Shown here piece by piece: positions 44,352 to 52,455 of a stretch of 64,000 bases of DNA. The translations under genes and the position numbers were made by a program. This stretch comes from Agrobacterium fabrum str. C58. Lineage in GTDB: Bacteria; Pseudomonadota; Alphaproteobacteria; Rhizobiales; Rhizobiaceae. The notes below the pieces were generated by a model, which did no database searches, was not told the DNA's origin, and worked only from the letters and a program-made list of their open reading frames with translations. The first letter of the stretch is position 1. Every line of letters starts with the position of its first letter. The stretch is taken from positions 1-64,000 of the forward strand of contig NC_003064.2 in the NCBI RefSeq assembly GCF_000092025.1, in the 5' to 3' direction.

Positions 44352-45485
44352 CTAGCTCTCGCATTTGCCTTTAAACCGGGGTTTGTCTGCGATTGAGTTG
44401 AGAAAGGATTCCAACTCTTCAATGCTAGCCATGACAGATCCAAATTCCGGCGGCGTTCCAAATATCATGGCGGACATTCTCTCGTAGTCGGATGCGAGTT
44501 TTTTGCGCATCTCGGGCGTGGGCACCAGCCGAAAACTTCCTGGGACGGCTCGATCATATCGATGGTCCGGCGCGCGAAACATCAACTCTTTATGCCAGCG
44601 GCAAGCCTCGGCAAGGTCCAGCATCGATGCAGTGGTCTTGCCGTAGTTGGGATCGGTCCAAATTTGATGAACATCGTAATAATGGCGCGAGTATCGATTG
44701 AGGTCTGGAACTTTGAGCGAAGGGTTACCGGACATGCTCCGTTTTTCCGTCATCTCGGTCATAGCGTGAAGGATCAAAACTTTTTCCCAAAAGGTGCGCT
44801 CTGGCTTAACGGTTGTTACATTCTGGACAGTCAGGTCACTGCCCTTTGGCATTTCCGAGGCGACGTATGGGATGATCTCTCGCTTCTCGGCCGGAACCGG
44901 ATCCGGGCGGGCCCCGCCTTCGATGCGCACTGCGGCCTCGACATAACCGCCGCTCGTGTCAAAGACGCTTTCGTATCCCAGAACAAGTACGTCAAGCGCC
45001 TCCTTCTTTCGGTAGAGATCGTATCCGAAGTCGAGCGAAAAATGCCCCGATTGTCCGGTCTCTCCCTCGACCGCAGCGATTTCCTCATCTAGCAAACGCT
45101 TGAGCGGTCCGGACATATAATGGCGCGCTGCCTCGTCCACCTGCTCAGCCAGAGCCTTTTGCTGTTGATTGACGGAGGGAAGTGCTGCGATATCGGCCTC
45201 GAGCGGAACTTTTAGATCTGCTTTGTAGATGCCGATGTCGATGTCTTCGGAGAAACGCTTTATCAGGCCATATGCCTTGCTGAGGCTGGTGCCGCCCTTA
45301 AAGTAAAGGCCTATCGCATCATCCTTGCGCCGGTTGAAAAAGAAGTCCAGCACCCAGCAGACGTACAGATCCTTCTCGATATTCTCGGCCCGCGTCTCAA
45401 GGTCGGACGCAGCGGCGGAGAATAGTGCTCTCCGCTCGTCAGCGCTTGAGCGAAGGATATCAATGAAACCCTGGCGCATGTTCAT
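44352..45485 (-). CDS. abiEii: AbiEii-type nucleotidyltransferase toxin
   Basis: A 377-aa MNT-fold nucleotidyltransferase of the AbiEii/AbiGii family. The catalytic motif is YFKGGTSLSKAYGLIKRFSE followed by DIDIGIY (residues ~75-100), then the conserved TFWEKVLILHAM and RHYYDVHQIW stretches. AbiEii-type toxins inactivate tRNA or block growth, and pair with AbiEi antitoxins (type IV TA). ATG 45485 has a GAGGGAAAGG ribosome site and overlaps the antitoxin gene by 26 bp, so the toxin is translated only with its antitoxin. Confidence 0.87.
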   Translation of the reverse strand: MNMRQGFIDILRSSADERRALFSAAASDLETRAENIEKDLYVCWVLDFFFNRRKDDAIGLYFKGGTSLSKAYGLIKRFSEDIDIGIYKADLKVPLEADIAALPSVNQQQKALAEQVDEAARHYMSGPLKRLLDEEIAAVEGETGQSGHFSLDFGYDLYRKKEALDVLVLGYESVFDTSGGYVEAAVRIEGGARPDPVPAEKREIIPYVASEMPKGSDLTVQNVTTVKPERTFWEKVLILHAMTEMTEKRSMSGNPSLKVPDLNRYSRHYYDVHQIWTDPNYGKTTASMLDLAEACRWHKELMFRAPDHRYDRAVPGSFRLVPTPEMRKKLASDYERMSAMIFGTPPEFGSVMASIEELESFLNSIADKPRFKGKCES

Positions 45486-46200
45486 CCTTTCCCTCGTTGC
45501 CTTGTGAAGTACCTCCATCCGCCTGAGGCGGTGGACCGGCAGTTATGGTCTCTACCGCCTTGTACATCCAGGCCGGGATTGCGTGGATGTTTTCCCGCAG
45601 ATCCTCTACAATCGGCTGCCTGTGGGGGCTGCGTGCCAGGTAGCGGACGATACCATCGACAACAGTTTCCAGATTGGATCGCTCGTCACGAAACCAGTGG
45701 AGGGCTTGGATCACTCGCATTGCCGGCCGGCCCGCCCAAAAAGCAGTCTTTGCCGAAATGCGCTTGAAGTCCAAGATGTAGATTACAGGCTTCGTGGCCT
45801 CCGCATCGCCGGCATTGGCCTCGATCTCGATGGTCCGGGGATATGTGTCCGCATAGATTGTTGACCTGGCGGGGACGGCCGTGGTCAGGCCAAGATCATT
45901 GGCAGCCGTCATGCCATCGACGCAAACACGAAGTTTGTCACGTCGCGCGATTGCATCGATGAATGAGGCCCGTGGCGGAAACACCATCTTGCCTGTCAGT
46001 TGGCTGACAGCTGGCTTGTCGTAAAGACCACGATGAGGGCGGCGGATGTCGCCGCGATTGGTCAGCCTCTGCAGCGCCTTTTCGACGGCGTTCGGTGTTG
46101 CGATATCCAAGAAGTCGGAGCGCGACCAAACCCCCGAAGGCGCCGCGTCGGCGATCCTTTGGTGAATGCGTTCCAAGGTGTCAGATGTGGGATCCGGCAT
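45460..46200 (-). CDS. abiEi: AbiEi-type antitoxin (DUF6088-like)
   Basis: A 246-aa antitoxin with an N-terminal winged helix (GVWSRSDFLDIATPNAVEKA then LTNRGDIRRPHRGLYDKP) and the AbiEi/DUF6088 body. The first part binds repeats in its own promoter in studied AbiE systems. Here three TGACCAAT-like sites lie immediately upstream. The gene leads the two-gene operon. The C-terminus is low complexity (AGPPPQADGGTSQGNE). Confidence 0.83.
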   Translation of the reverse strand: MPDPTSDTLERIHQRIADAAPSGVWSRSDFLDIATPNAVEKALQRLTNRGDIRRPHRGLYDKPAVSQLTGKMVFPPRASFIDAIARRDKLRVCVDGMTAANDLGLTTAVPARSTIYADTYPRTIEIEANAGDAEATKPVIYILDFKRISAKTAFWAGRPAMRVIQALHWFRDERSNLETVVDGIVRYLARSPHRQPIVEDLRENIHAIPAWMYKAVETITAGPPPQADGGTSQGNEGKDEHAPGFH

Positions 46201-46233
46201 AGTTGTCCTACATTGTGTCCAAAAATTATATAC

Positions 46234-46296
46234 AAAAATTGGTCACGATGGCAACTCCCGCGTTACTGACCAATTTTTATATCAAAACATTGGTCA
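46234..46296. promoter_or_regulatory. operator repeats of the AbiE promoter
   Basis: AAAAATTGGTCA (46234-46245) and its exact inverted copy (46267-46278) flank the likely promoter, and a third ATTGGTCA lies at 46289-46296. The inverted pair plus an extra half-site just upstream of abiEi fits AbiEi autorepression through paired repeats. Confidence 0.65.
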
Positions 46297-46371
46297 GTAG
46301 CGTCGCCCGGTTAGGCTTTCATGTGGTGAGGTGGATGTCTTTCCAACGGATGCAAAGCCGGCGCAGACAGA

Positions 46372-46644
46372 TTATTGAAGCAGCTGCGCCTTGATCGCCT
46401 GTCCGACAGTGGTCAACTGTAGCACCGGTTCACCGCGGATGGAGCTCTCCTCGACCAGTTCCATCTTTTCCAGCCGCTCGACAAGCTTCTCCGACAGCCG
46501 CTTGTCACCTACCAGCCAACCCCTGCCCACTTTCCTCTGTCGCCGGAAGAAAGCAATTGCTCGAAGCGCTTCTTCTTGCGTCCGGGTCAGATTGCCTATT
46601 GCCTCGACGGCGGCGGGATGGTCTGCCGCATTGTTCATGGTCAC
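46372..46644 (-). CDS. small winged-helix-like hypothetical protein
   Basis: A 90-aa protein with a helical body ending in LSEKLVERLEKMELVEESSI and LQLTTVGQAIKAQLLQ, which looks like the wing and last helix of a small winged-helix regulator. Start is GTG 46644 (4-bp overlap with the upstream gene) or ATG 46638. It is the last of three overlapping or near-adjacent small genes on this strand. Function unknown. Confidence 0.6.
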   Translation of the reverse strand: MTMNNAADHPAAVEAIGNLTRTQEEALRAIAFFRRQRKVGRGWLVGDKRLSEKLVERLEKMELVEESSIRGEPVLQLTTVGQAIKAQLLQ

Positions 46645-46889
46645 CGCCCCCCATTTCTGTTCGACGGGTTATCGGCTGCGGGCCACTCGTTGGCAGGTTC
46701 TTCTATCGGTTCATCCGCCGGATCAGGGTCGCGATCATAGGCGAGCTGTCGCTTTGCCAGAACGTCCTGCAGCGTCTTTACGACACGCGCTGTTCCGTGT
46801 CCCTCATTTGCGAAACGATCGATTATCTCAGCGACGGCATCATCCAACTGCTGAAACAGCCGTTCCTGATTTTCAGATCTCGCACTCAT
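46641..46889 (-). CDS. small conserved hypothetical protein
   Basis: An 82-aa protein with an amphipathic helical first half (EIIDRFANEGHGTARVVKTL) and an acidic, proline-rich tail (DPADEPIEEPANEW). ATG 46889 follows AGGAGGAT. Middle gene of a three-gene cluster; role unknown. Confidence 0.6.
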   Translation of the reverse strand: MSARSENQERLFQQLDDAVAEIIDRFANEGHGTARVVKTLQDVLAKRQLAYDRDPDPADEPIEEPANEWPAADNPSNRNGGR

Positions 46890-46904
46890 CAAAAATCCTC
46901 CTGA

Positions 46905-47141
46905 TCAGCCACCGACCCGGCGCTGCTGCCAATCCTTGTATGGCGCCATAAGCTGTCCCGGAAACCGATCTTCGATCGCCGTCTCCACCAAGCCGATTTG
47001 GGCGAACACATCGCTGTCATCGCGATCTTCAGGACGAATGCTCTCGCTTGCTTCCTCAAGCTCCTCCATCAGCCCAAACACTTCCTCGTCCGTCATCGCC
47101 GCCAGACGGTCCGCGAACTCCACGGCGTCGAAATCTTGCAT
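46905..47141 (-). CDS. small acidic conserved hypothetical protein
   Basis: A 78-aa acidic helical protein (MTDEEVFGLMEELEEASESI; later QIGLVETAIEDRFPGQ). The start at 47141 has an AGGAG ribosome site. It heads the cluster of three small genes and lies 84 bp beyond exonuclease III. Not recognised. Confidence 0.6.
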   Translation of the reverse strand: MQDFDAVEFADRLAAMTDEEVFGLMEELEEASESIRPEDRDDSDVFAQIGLVETAIEDRFPGQLMAPYKDWQQRRVGG

Positions 47142-47225
47142 ACCGTCACTCCTATGTTTCTCTATCGGCCATCGCCACGGGTGGTGGGCCTGGAAACGAC
47201 CGCACCAACATGTCCTTGAGATACG

Positions 47226-48002
47226 CTATTCATCATCCAGTTCAATCCAGACGGGCGCATGATCGCTGGTGTGCTCCCAGGCCCGCGCGAACTTGTCTAC
47301 GCCGCAGGTTTGCAGTCGTTCCCGCAGCGATGGGCTCAGCAGGAAATGGTCGATGCGCAGCCCGGCATCGCGTGCGAAGGCGTTGCGGAAATACTTCCAG
47401 AACGTATAGATCCGCTCTTCCGGATGCAGCAGCCTGACGGCGTCCGTCCAGCCCATGGCAATGAGTTCGGCATAAGCTGCGCGCACCTCAGGCCGAAACA
47501 GGGCGTCATCCCGCCAGCGCTCCGGTTTATAGACGTCGAGATCGGTTGGCATCACATTGAAATCGCCGACCAGAGCCACAGGAACATCGAGTTCGAACAG
47601 TTCCGCGGCATAGGAGTACAGGCGCTCGAACCAGCGAAGTTTATAATCAAACTTCGGCCCAGGTGCTGGATTGCCGTTCGGAAGATACAGGCAGCCAATG
47701 ACGATGCCATCAATGGCAGCCTCGATATAGCGGCTGTGGCTGTCGTCAGGATCTCCGGGAAGGCCGCGTCGTGTCTCACGCGGTTCCTGATCCCTGGCAA
47801 GGATTGCCACGCCATTCCAGGATTTCTGGCCGCGCCAGATCGCACCGTAGCCCGCGCGCTCGATCTCGCGGCGCGGGAATTTGTCGTTTGGCGCCTTCAA
47901 TTCCTGCAGGCACACGACATCAGGCTTTGCCTCGGCGAGCCAGCGGAGCAAAACCTCCAGCCGACCGTTGATGCCGTTGACGTTGTAGGTAGCGAGCTTC
48001 AC
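47226..48002 (-). CDS. xthA: exodeoxyribonuclease III (AP endonuclease)
   Basis: A 258-aa EEP-family nuclease. The order of motifs is diagnostic: KLATYNVNGINGRLEVLL at the N-terminus, CLQELKAPND (catalytic Glu), YSYAAELFELDVPVALVGDF then NVMPTDLDVY, and HTSDHAPVWIEL with the catalytic Asp-His at the end. It removes abasic sites and 3' blocks. The likely start codon is GTG 48002. Its position beside the Ku/LigD genes suggests a role in end processing, as a second copy beside the housekeeping gene. Confidence 0.92.
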   Translation of the reverse strand: MKLATYNVNGINGRLEVLLRWLAEAKPDVVCLQELKAPNDKFPRREIERAGYGAIWRGQKSWNGVAILARDQEPRETRRGLPGDPDDSHSRYIEAAIDGIVIGCLYLPNGNPAPGPKFDYKLRWFERLYSYAAELFELDVPVALVGDFNVMPTDLDVYKPERWRDDALFRPEVRAAYAELIAMGWTDAVRLLHPEERIYTFWKYFRNAFARDAGLRIDHFLLSPSLRERLQTCGVDKFARAWEHTSDHAPVWIELDDE

Positions 48003-48013
48003 CGCCGTGGCCG

Positions 48014-48190
48014 TCAGTGCTTGCGATCGCCCTTGTCGCCCTGACCCGGTTTCGCATCATGCTTCGCGTCGTGGCGTGCATCGGCCGACAGCGAGCGAGA
48101 GACGTCGACACTCTCCTTGAATTTCCCCTCCTTGTCACGGCGGACATAACGCTTGTCAGTTCCCGTATCGATCAGTTCGCGTTTGCTCAT
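48014..48190 (-). CDS. 58-aa hydrophilic rhizobial hypothetical protein
   Basis: A short gene 11 bp upstream of exonuclease III on the same strand. The product (MSKRELIDTGTDKRYVRRDK, then SRSLSADARHDAKHDA) is extremely charged and probably unstructured. ATG 48190 has an AAGGAG site 8 nt upstream. Similar small proteins are common in Rhizobiaceae; function unknown, possibly a stress-induced protein given its surroundings. Confidence 0.6.
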   Translation of the reverse strand: MSKRELIDTGTDKRYVRRDKEGKFKESVDVSRSLSADARHDAKHDAKPGQGDKGDRKH

Positions 48191-48389
48191 GGCAGTGCTC
48201 CTTCAGGGTTGCTCCACGAACAAACGCGTGTGACCAGGAAAAGATGCACGAGAATCAAGAGACTAGCGCAGACTCGCAAAACGAGTAGGCCTGATCGCGC
48301 TAAGTCCTTGAAAATTGATTCGTTTCGACTCGGAACAATTACATGCTGATTCGCTTGAATCGCATTGGTTGTGTCAGGAGTTCTGCGTC

Positions 48390-49286
48390 ATGGTTGCCCC
48401 GAGAGCGAATTGGAAAGGCTTCATCAAATACGGAGAGGTCGCTTGTCCGGTGGCGCTGTACACCGCAGCGTCATCTTCGGAACGGATCGCTTTCAACACG
48501 CTGAACCGCAAGACCGGAAACCGGGTCAAGCGCGAGTTCGTTGACAGCGAGACCGGCGATCCGGTCGAACGTGACGAGCAGGTCAAAGGATACGAGGTCG
48601 AAAACGGCCAATACATCATCCTTGAGCCCGAGGAGGTCGCGGCCGCAGTTCCTGACAGCGACAAGACGCTCAAGATCGACGCCTTCATCCCCTGCCACGA
48701 GATCGACGACGTCTATTTTGACAAGCCGTACTATCTGGCGCCGGACAAGATGGGCACGGATGCTTTTTTGCTTTTGCGCGACGGCATGAAGAAAGCCAAG
48801 GTTGCCGCGATTGCCCGGACGGTTCTCTTTCGCCGCGTTCGAACCGTCCTCATCCGTCCGCATGGCAAAGGGCTGATCGCCACAACGCTGAACTTCGATT
48901 ACGAGGTGCGCTCCTCTCAGGAGGCGTTCGAGGAACTACCCGATCTGAAGATCGAAGGCGAAATGCTCGAGCTCGCTGAGCACATTATCGGCACCAAGAA
49001 GGGCAGCTTCGATGCCAGTGCCTTCGACGATCGCTACGAGGCTGCCGTTGCGGAGCTGGTGAAGGCAAAGATCGAGGGGAGGGCGCTTCCGAAGAAGAAG
49101 GCGCCGCCGGCGTCGAAGCCGAGCGATCTTCTTCAGGCCCTGCGCGAGAGCGCTGGTGTCGTTGCTAAGGCCGCGTCGAAGCGAACGGCTGCCAATGTCA
49201 ATAAGGGCACGTCGCGCCAGAAGGTCGCCAAGGCCGCCGCTGCCAAAACCAAGTCTGCGGCCTCTCAGACCCGCCGCGCCGGTTGA
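48390..49286 (+). CDS. ku: Ku protein (first copy), non-homologous end joining
   Basis: A 298-aa bacterial Ku. It begins APRANWKGFIKYGEVACPVA and has the Ku core pattern VRTVLIRPHGKGLIATTLNF. The C-terminus is a lysine/alanine-rich tail (from ~residue 230), common in rhizobial Ku copies. Bacterial Ku forms a ring on DNA ends and recruits LigD. ATG 48390 is used; the frame extends further upstream without similarity. It is followed 12 bp later by a second ku gene. Confidence 0.92.
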   Translation: MVAPRANWKGFIKYGEVACPVALYTAASSSERIAFNTLNRKTGNRVKREFVDSETGDPVERDEQVKGYEVENGQYIILEPEEVAAAVPDSDKTLKIDAFIPCHEIDDVYFDKPYYLAPDKMGTDAFLLLRDGMKKAKVAAIARTVLFRRVRTVLIRPHGKGLIATTLNFDYEVRSSQEAFEELPDLKIEGEMLELAEHIIGTKKGSFDASAFDDRYEAAVAELVKAKIEGRALPKKKAPPASKPSDLLQALRESAGVVAKAASKRTAANVNKGTSRQKVAKAAAAKTKSAASQTRRAG

Positions 49287-49298
49287 TCGGAGGAGATC

Positions 49299-50111
49299 AT
49301 GGCTGTTCGTCCCTATTGGAAAGGCTATCTCAAGCTATCGCTCGTCACTTGCCCGGTGCAGATGATGCCGGCGACCTCCGAAAGCGAGAAGGTGCGCTTC
49401 CACACGCTCAACCGCGAGACCCAGAACCGCGTGGTCAGCCACTATGTCGATTCGGTCACCGGCAAAGAGGTCAAAGACGAAGATGAGGTCAAAGGCTACC
49501 AGCGTGGCGAGAACGAATACATCATACTGGAGGACGAGGAGCTGGAGAACGTCGCGCTCGACAGCACCAAGACGATCGACATTTCAACCTTCACGCCGCG
49601 CGACAGTGTGGAATGGATCTGGCTCGACACGCCCTATTATCTCTCGCCGAACGATCCGGTCGGACAGGAGGCCTTCTCCGTGATCCGTGACGCGATGGAA
49701 GCACAGAACATGGTCGGCATTTCGCGGCTGGTAATCTCTCGGCGCGAACGCGCCGTCATGCTCGAGCCACGCGGCAAGGGTATTGTCCTTTGGACCTTGC
49801 GCTACGGGGATGAAGTCCGCGACGAGGATACCTACTTTGCAGGCATCGATGATGAGGAGACGGCGGACAGGGAAATGATGCCTTTAGTGCAGCAACTGAT
49901 CAAGAAGCAGACGAAGCATTGGGATGCGAAGATGGTCATTGACCCGGTGCAGGAACGGCTGCTCGACATCATCGCCGCCAAGAAGAAGGCGCTGAAAAAG
50001 TCGGCCAGGGCGAAACCGTCCGCGCCAGCAAAGTCGACGCCGAGCAACGTCATCAACATCATGGATGCTCTGAAAAAATCGGTCGCCGCCGAGAACCGGT
50101 CCAGCAAATGA
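49299..50111 (+). CDS. ku: Ku protein (second copy), non-homologous end joining
   Basis: A 270-aa Ku paralogue beginning MAVRPYWKGYLKLSLVTCPV, the commonest rhizobial Ku opening, with DDEVKGYQRGENEYIILEDE-type core and RAVMLEPRGKGIVLWTLRYG. It differs from the first copy in core and tail, so it is an old duplicate; rhizobial Ku pairs may form heterodimers. Its stop overlaps the ligase start by 4 bp (ATGA). Confidence 0.92.
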   Translation: MAVRPYWKGYLKLSLVTCPVQMMPATSESEKVRFHTLNRETQNRVVSHYVDSVTGKEVKDEDEVKGYQRGENEYIILEDEELENVALDSTKTIDISTFTPRDSVEWIWLDTPYYLSPNDPVGQEAFSVIRDAMEAQNMVGISRLVISRRERAVMLEPRGKGIVLWTLRYGDEVRDEDTYFAGIDDEETADREMMPLVQQLIKKQTKHWDAKMVIDPVQERLLDIIAAKKKALKKSARAKPSAPAKSTPSNVINIMDALKKSVAAENRSSK

Positions 50112-51145
50112 GACGACGCGCCAAACCGCTGCTACAGGACGACAGTCTTTCCACCAAATCGCAGCCGCTTCGCAAGCGCGACCCGGCGCAGCCGAACCTT
50201 CCATTCGATCCGATGCCCGATCGGGTCGAGCCATGCCTTGCCATGCTGAAACCTGTTCCACCGACCGGCCCTGACTGGGCGTATGAGATCAAGTGGGACG
50301 GATATCGGCTGGCGGTGCACATCGAGCCTAAAGGTGTGCGGATTATCACCCGCGGCGGCCATGACTGGACACATCGGTTTCCCACGATTGCGGCAGCAGC
50401 CAAACGGCTGGGGATAGGAACTGCTATTCTGGATGGCGAAGCTGTTGTGCTGAATAGCGAGGGTCGCTCCGACTTCGGAGCGCTGCAGCGCTCGCTCGGC
50501 GGACGCGGCGGCAAACGAGCATCGAGCGAATCCATTCTGTTCGCCTTCGACCTGTTATACTTTGACGGGCACGATCTGACGAAGACCGAGCTGTCCGTCC
50601 GCCGACATCTCCTGACAGACTTGTTGGATGGTGCAGTTGGAGCGATCCAGCTGTCCGAGGAGGTGGCAGGAGAGGGCGCCGAACTCCTGGAAAACGCCCG
50701 CTCGCTTGGGTTGGAAGGCATCATAGCCAAACACCGGGACAGTCCGTACCGACCCGGCCGCACCGGCGACTGGCTGAAGATCAAATGCATTCAGAGCGAG
50801 AGCTTCATGATCGTCGGCTATGAGCAGTCTGCCGCCGCGCGAGGCGGGGTCGGTAGCCTGCTGCTGGCGGCTCGCCGCGACCACGACTGGGTCTATGTCG
50901 GGGCCGTTGGAACCGGGTTCAAGGAAAAGGATGCAGCCTATCTGAAGAAGACGCTCGACACGTTGAAGACCAGGACACCGGTCGTGCCGCTGAAGGGTAA
51001 GAACTACGTCTTCGCCCAGCCGACGCTGATTGCCGAGATCGAATTCCGTGGCTGGACCGACGACGGCAATCTGAGGCATGCATCTTACAAAGGGCTACGT
51101 GAGATTCAGGACAATGCTGCAGTCTTTGAGCTCGAATGGAGTTGA
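50108..51145 (+). CDS. stand-alone ATP-dependent DNA ligase (LigC/LigD ligase-domain type)
   Basis: A 345-aa ligase. The nucleotidyl lysine is in WAYEIKWDGYRLAVHI (KWDGYR, near residue 60), with DGEAVVLNSEGRSDFGAL, the FDLLYFDGHDLT motif, LEGIIAKHRDSPYRPGR and WLKIKCI. The C-terminal OB fold ends at FELEWS. There is no phosphoesterase or polymerase domain, unlike LigD at 52456. Coupled to ku2, it likely seals ends in the same pathway or in base-excision repair. Confidence 0.92.
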   Translation: MRRRAKPLLQDDSLSTKSQPLRKRDPAQPNLPFDPMPDRVEPCLAMLKPVPPTGPDWAYEIKWDGYRLAVHIEPKGVRIITRGGHDWTHRFPTIAAAAKRLGIGTAILDGEAVVLNSEGRSDFGALQRSLGGRGGKRASSESILFAFDLLYFDGHDLTKTELSVRRHLLTDLLDGAVGAIQLSEEVAGEGAELLENARSLGLEGIIAKHRDSPYRPGRTGDWLKIKCIQSESFMIVGYEQSAAARGGVGSLLLAARRDHDWVYVGAVGTGFKEKDAAYLKKTLDTLKTRTPVVPLKGKNYVFAQPTLIAEIEFRGWTDDGNLRHASYKGLREIQDNAAVFELEWS

Positions 51146-51245
51146 TGTAGGCGGCCGTTGCGACTTCCTTTTTTTCCGCTGACGCTCTTGAATCCGAAAT
51201 TCTCAAAAACCAAATCGATTGCCGCCAGCCGCTGACGACGGGGCT

Positions 51246-51310
51246 GGACTTGCTGGGAGCGCCGCCTTTCGGCGCTTCCGTACCCATGTTGCTTCAAGGA
51301 GGATATGGCT
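51246..51310 (+). promoter_or_regulatory. ROSE-like RNA thermometer of the hsp20 leader
   Basis: The mRNA leader ends TTGCTTCAAGGAGGAT, in which a UUGCU motif faces the Shine-Dalgarno AAGGAGG in a short hairpin, the hallmark of ROSE elements upstream of rhizobial small heat shock genes. A strong stem precedes it (51255-51264 with 51270-51279). Heat would open the last hairpin and expose the ribosome site. Confidence 0.7.
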
Positions 51311-51787
51311 ATGGCAACATCTTACGACTATGCACCTCTGTTCCGTTCGAGCGTCGGGTTCGATCGGGTCTTCAATCTTCTCGAAAACGCCCAGCGCGCC
51401 CGCTCGATCAGCGACTGGCCGCCCTATGACATCGTCAAGACCGGCGATGACAGATATCGCATCGCGATCGCGGTAGCGGGTTTCGAGCAGGGCGATCTCG
51501 ATATCACCTTCCAGTCCAACCTGCTGACCGTAACCGGCAAGGAGCAGGAGACGGCCTCTGAAGGTTATCTGCATCGCGGCATTGCCGGCCGCCCGTTCGA
51601 ACACCGGTTCGAGCTTGCCGATCATGTCAGGGTGAATGGCGCCGATCTGAAGAACGGTCTCCTGTCGATCGATCTCGTTCGCGAGATTCCCGAGGCCTTG
51701 AAACCGCAGAAGATCGACATCCAGACCAACCCGGCCCTCGCGCAACCGGTCGCCCCTGCGCAGATCGAAGCGCAGAAGGCCGCTTAA
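51311..51787 (+). CDS. small heat shock protein, Hsp20 family (IbpA-like)
   Basis: A 158-aa alpha-crystallin-family chaperone. It begins MATSYDYAPLFRSSVGFDRV and contains the WPPYDIVKTGDDRYRIAIAV and GYLHRGIAGRPFEHRFELAD segments of rhizobial IbpA-like Hsp20, ending in a basic low-complexity tail. It binds unfolding proteins without ATP. ATG 51311 lies 9 nt from AAGGAGG; ATG 51305 is also in frame but too close. Expression is likely set by the ROSE-like leader. Confidence 0.9.
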   Translation: MATSYDYAPLFRSSVGFDRVFNLLENAQRARSISDWPPYDIVKTGDDRYRIAIAVAGFEQGDLDITFQSNLLTVTGKEQETASEGYLHRGIAGRPFEHRFELADHVRVNGADLKNGLLSIDLVREIPEALKPQKIDIQTNPALAQPVAPAQIEAQKAA

Positions 51788-51806
51788 TCAGAACGTTGGA
51801 AAAAAT

Positions 51807-51828
51807 GGGCGCCGTCGTGACGGCGCCC
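51807..51828. terminator. GC-rich hairpin after hsp20
   Basis: GGGCGCCGTC and its complement lie 2 nt apart, 20 bp beyond the hsp20 stop. The T-run is on the minus strand (ATTTTTTCC), while plus-strand transcription meets only the stem, so it is a weak or opposite-direction terminator. Confidence 0.4.
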
Positions 51829-51859
51829 GTCGACATTCCGGGTTGGGAAGGAGAGTATC

Positions 51860-52159
51860 ATGAAACCCGACTTGTTCAGACGACCTGTTACCATCCTTGT
51901 CGGCCTTGGCTTCCCGGCTGAGGTCCGAAGCGTCATGGATGCCTACCGGCATCTTGCCGAATGGCCAGCATCGTTGCGCGATACGGCACATTCGATCGCG
52001 CTGAAAGCCTGTCGTGCGGCATTGCGCGGCGAGATTGAAGCGGAGACAGCACGCGGCCTCTTCGCAGCTTTCGCCGAAAAGCACGATCTCCTGGCGCCGG
52101 ACACTGATGTCATCGCCGCTTCCAGTCGCCGGCACGACAAAGATCCGCACGTTCGCTAG
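51860..52159 (+). CDS. DUF982 family protein
   Basis: A 99-aa protein of the rhizobial DUF982 family, recognised by RPVTILVGLGFPAEVRSVMD, AYRHLAEWP and ALKACRAALRGEIEAETARG. The family is plentiful on Rhizobiaceae plasmids and has no known function. It follows hsp20 by 72 bp and precedes another small gene by 9 bp, so may be part of the stress operon. Confidence 0.8.
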   Translation: MKPDLFRRPVTILVGLGFPAEVRSVMDAYRHLAEWPASLRDTAHSIALKACRAALRGEIEAETARGLFAAFAEKHDLLAPDTDVIAASSRRHDKDPHVR

Positions 52160-52168
52160 GAGGCCGAC

Positions 52169-52444
52169 ATGGACCAGATTTTGCAGCAGGCCGCGAGCAA
52201 TGCCGCGGCGGTGGGTCCGACGATCCTGCTACAGGGCATGCAGATTGAGCGGCCGCTTGACGTGGTGAAAGCGACTGGTCTCACTGTGGACGACAAACGG
52301 ACCATACTGGCGGCATGGGCTTCAGATTACTATGCGTTGGATTCGACGCCGGCGTTCCGCCATATTCCCGGAACGCCGAAGCCGGTTTCCATCGATGAGC
52401 TTCAGGCTGCCCTTCGAGAGCTTGACCGGCGCTATGGCTTCTGA
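52169..52444 (+). CDS. small conserved hypothetical protein
   Basis: A 91-aa protein with VVKATGLTVDDKRTILAAWA then SDYYALDSTPAFRHIPGTPK. It is probably helical and resembles small rhizobial proteins found beside DUF982 genes. ATG 52169 follows CTAGGAGG. It ends 11 bp before the convergent ligD stop. Function unknown. Confidence 0.6.
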   Translation: MDQILQQAASNAAAVGPTILLQGMQIERPLDVVKATGLTVDDKRTILAAWASDYYALDSTPAFRHIPGTPKPVSIDELQAALRELDRRYGF

Positions 52445-52455
52445 CGACAGCGATC

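Noticed and set aside
47259..48044. 261-codon plus-strand open frame
   Set aside because: Antisense to exonuclease III, which has complete catalytic motifs.
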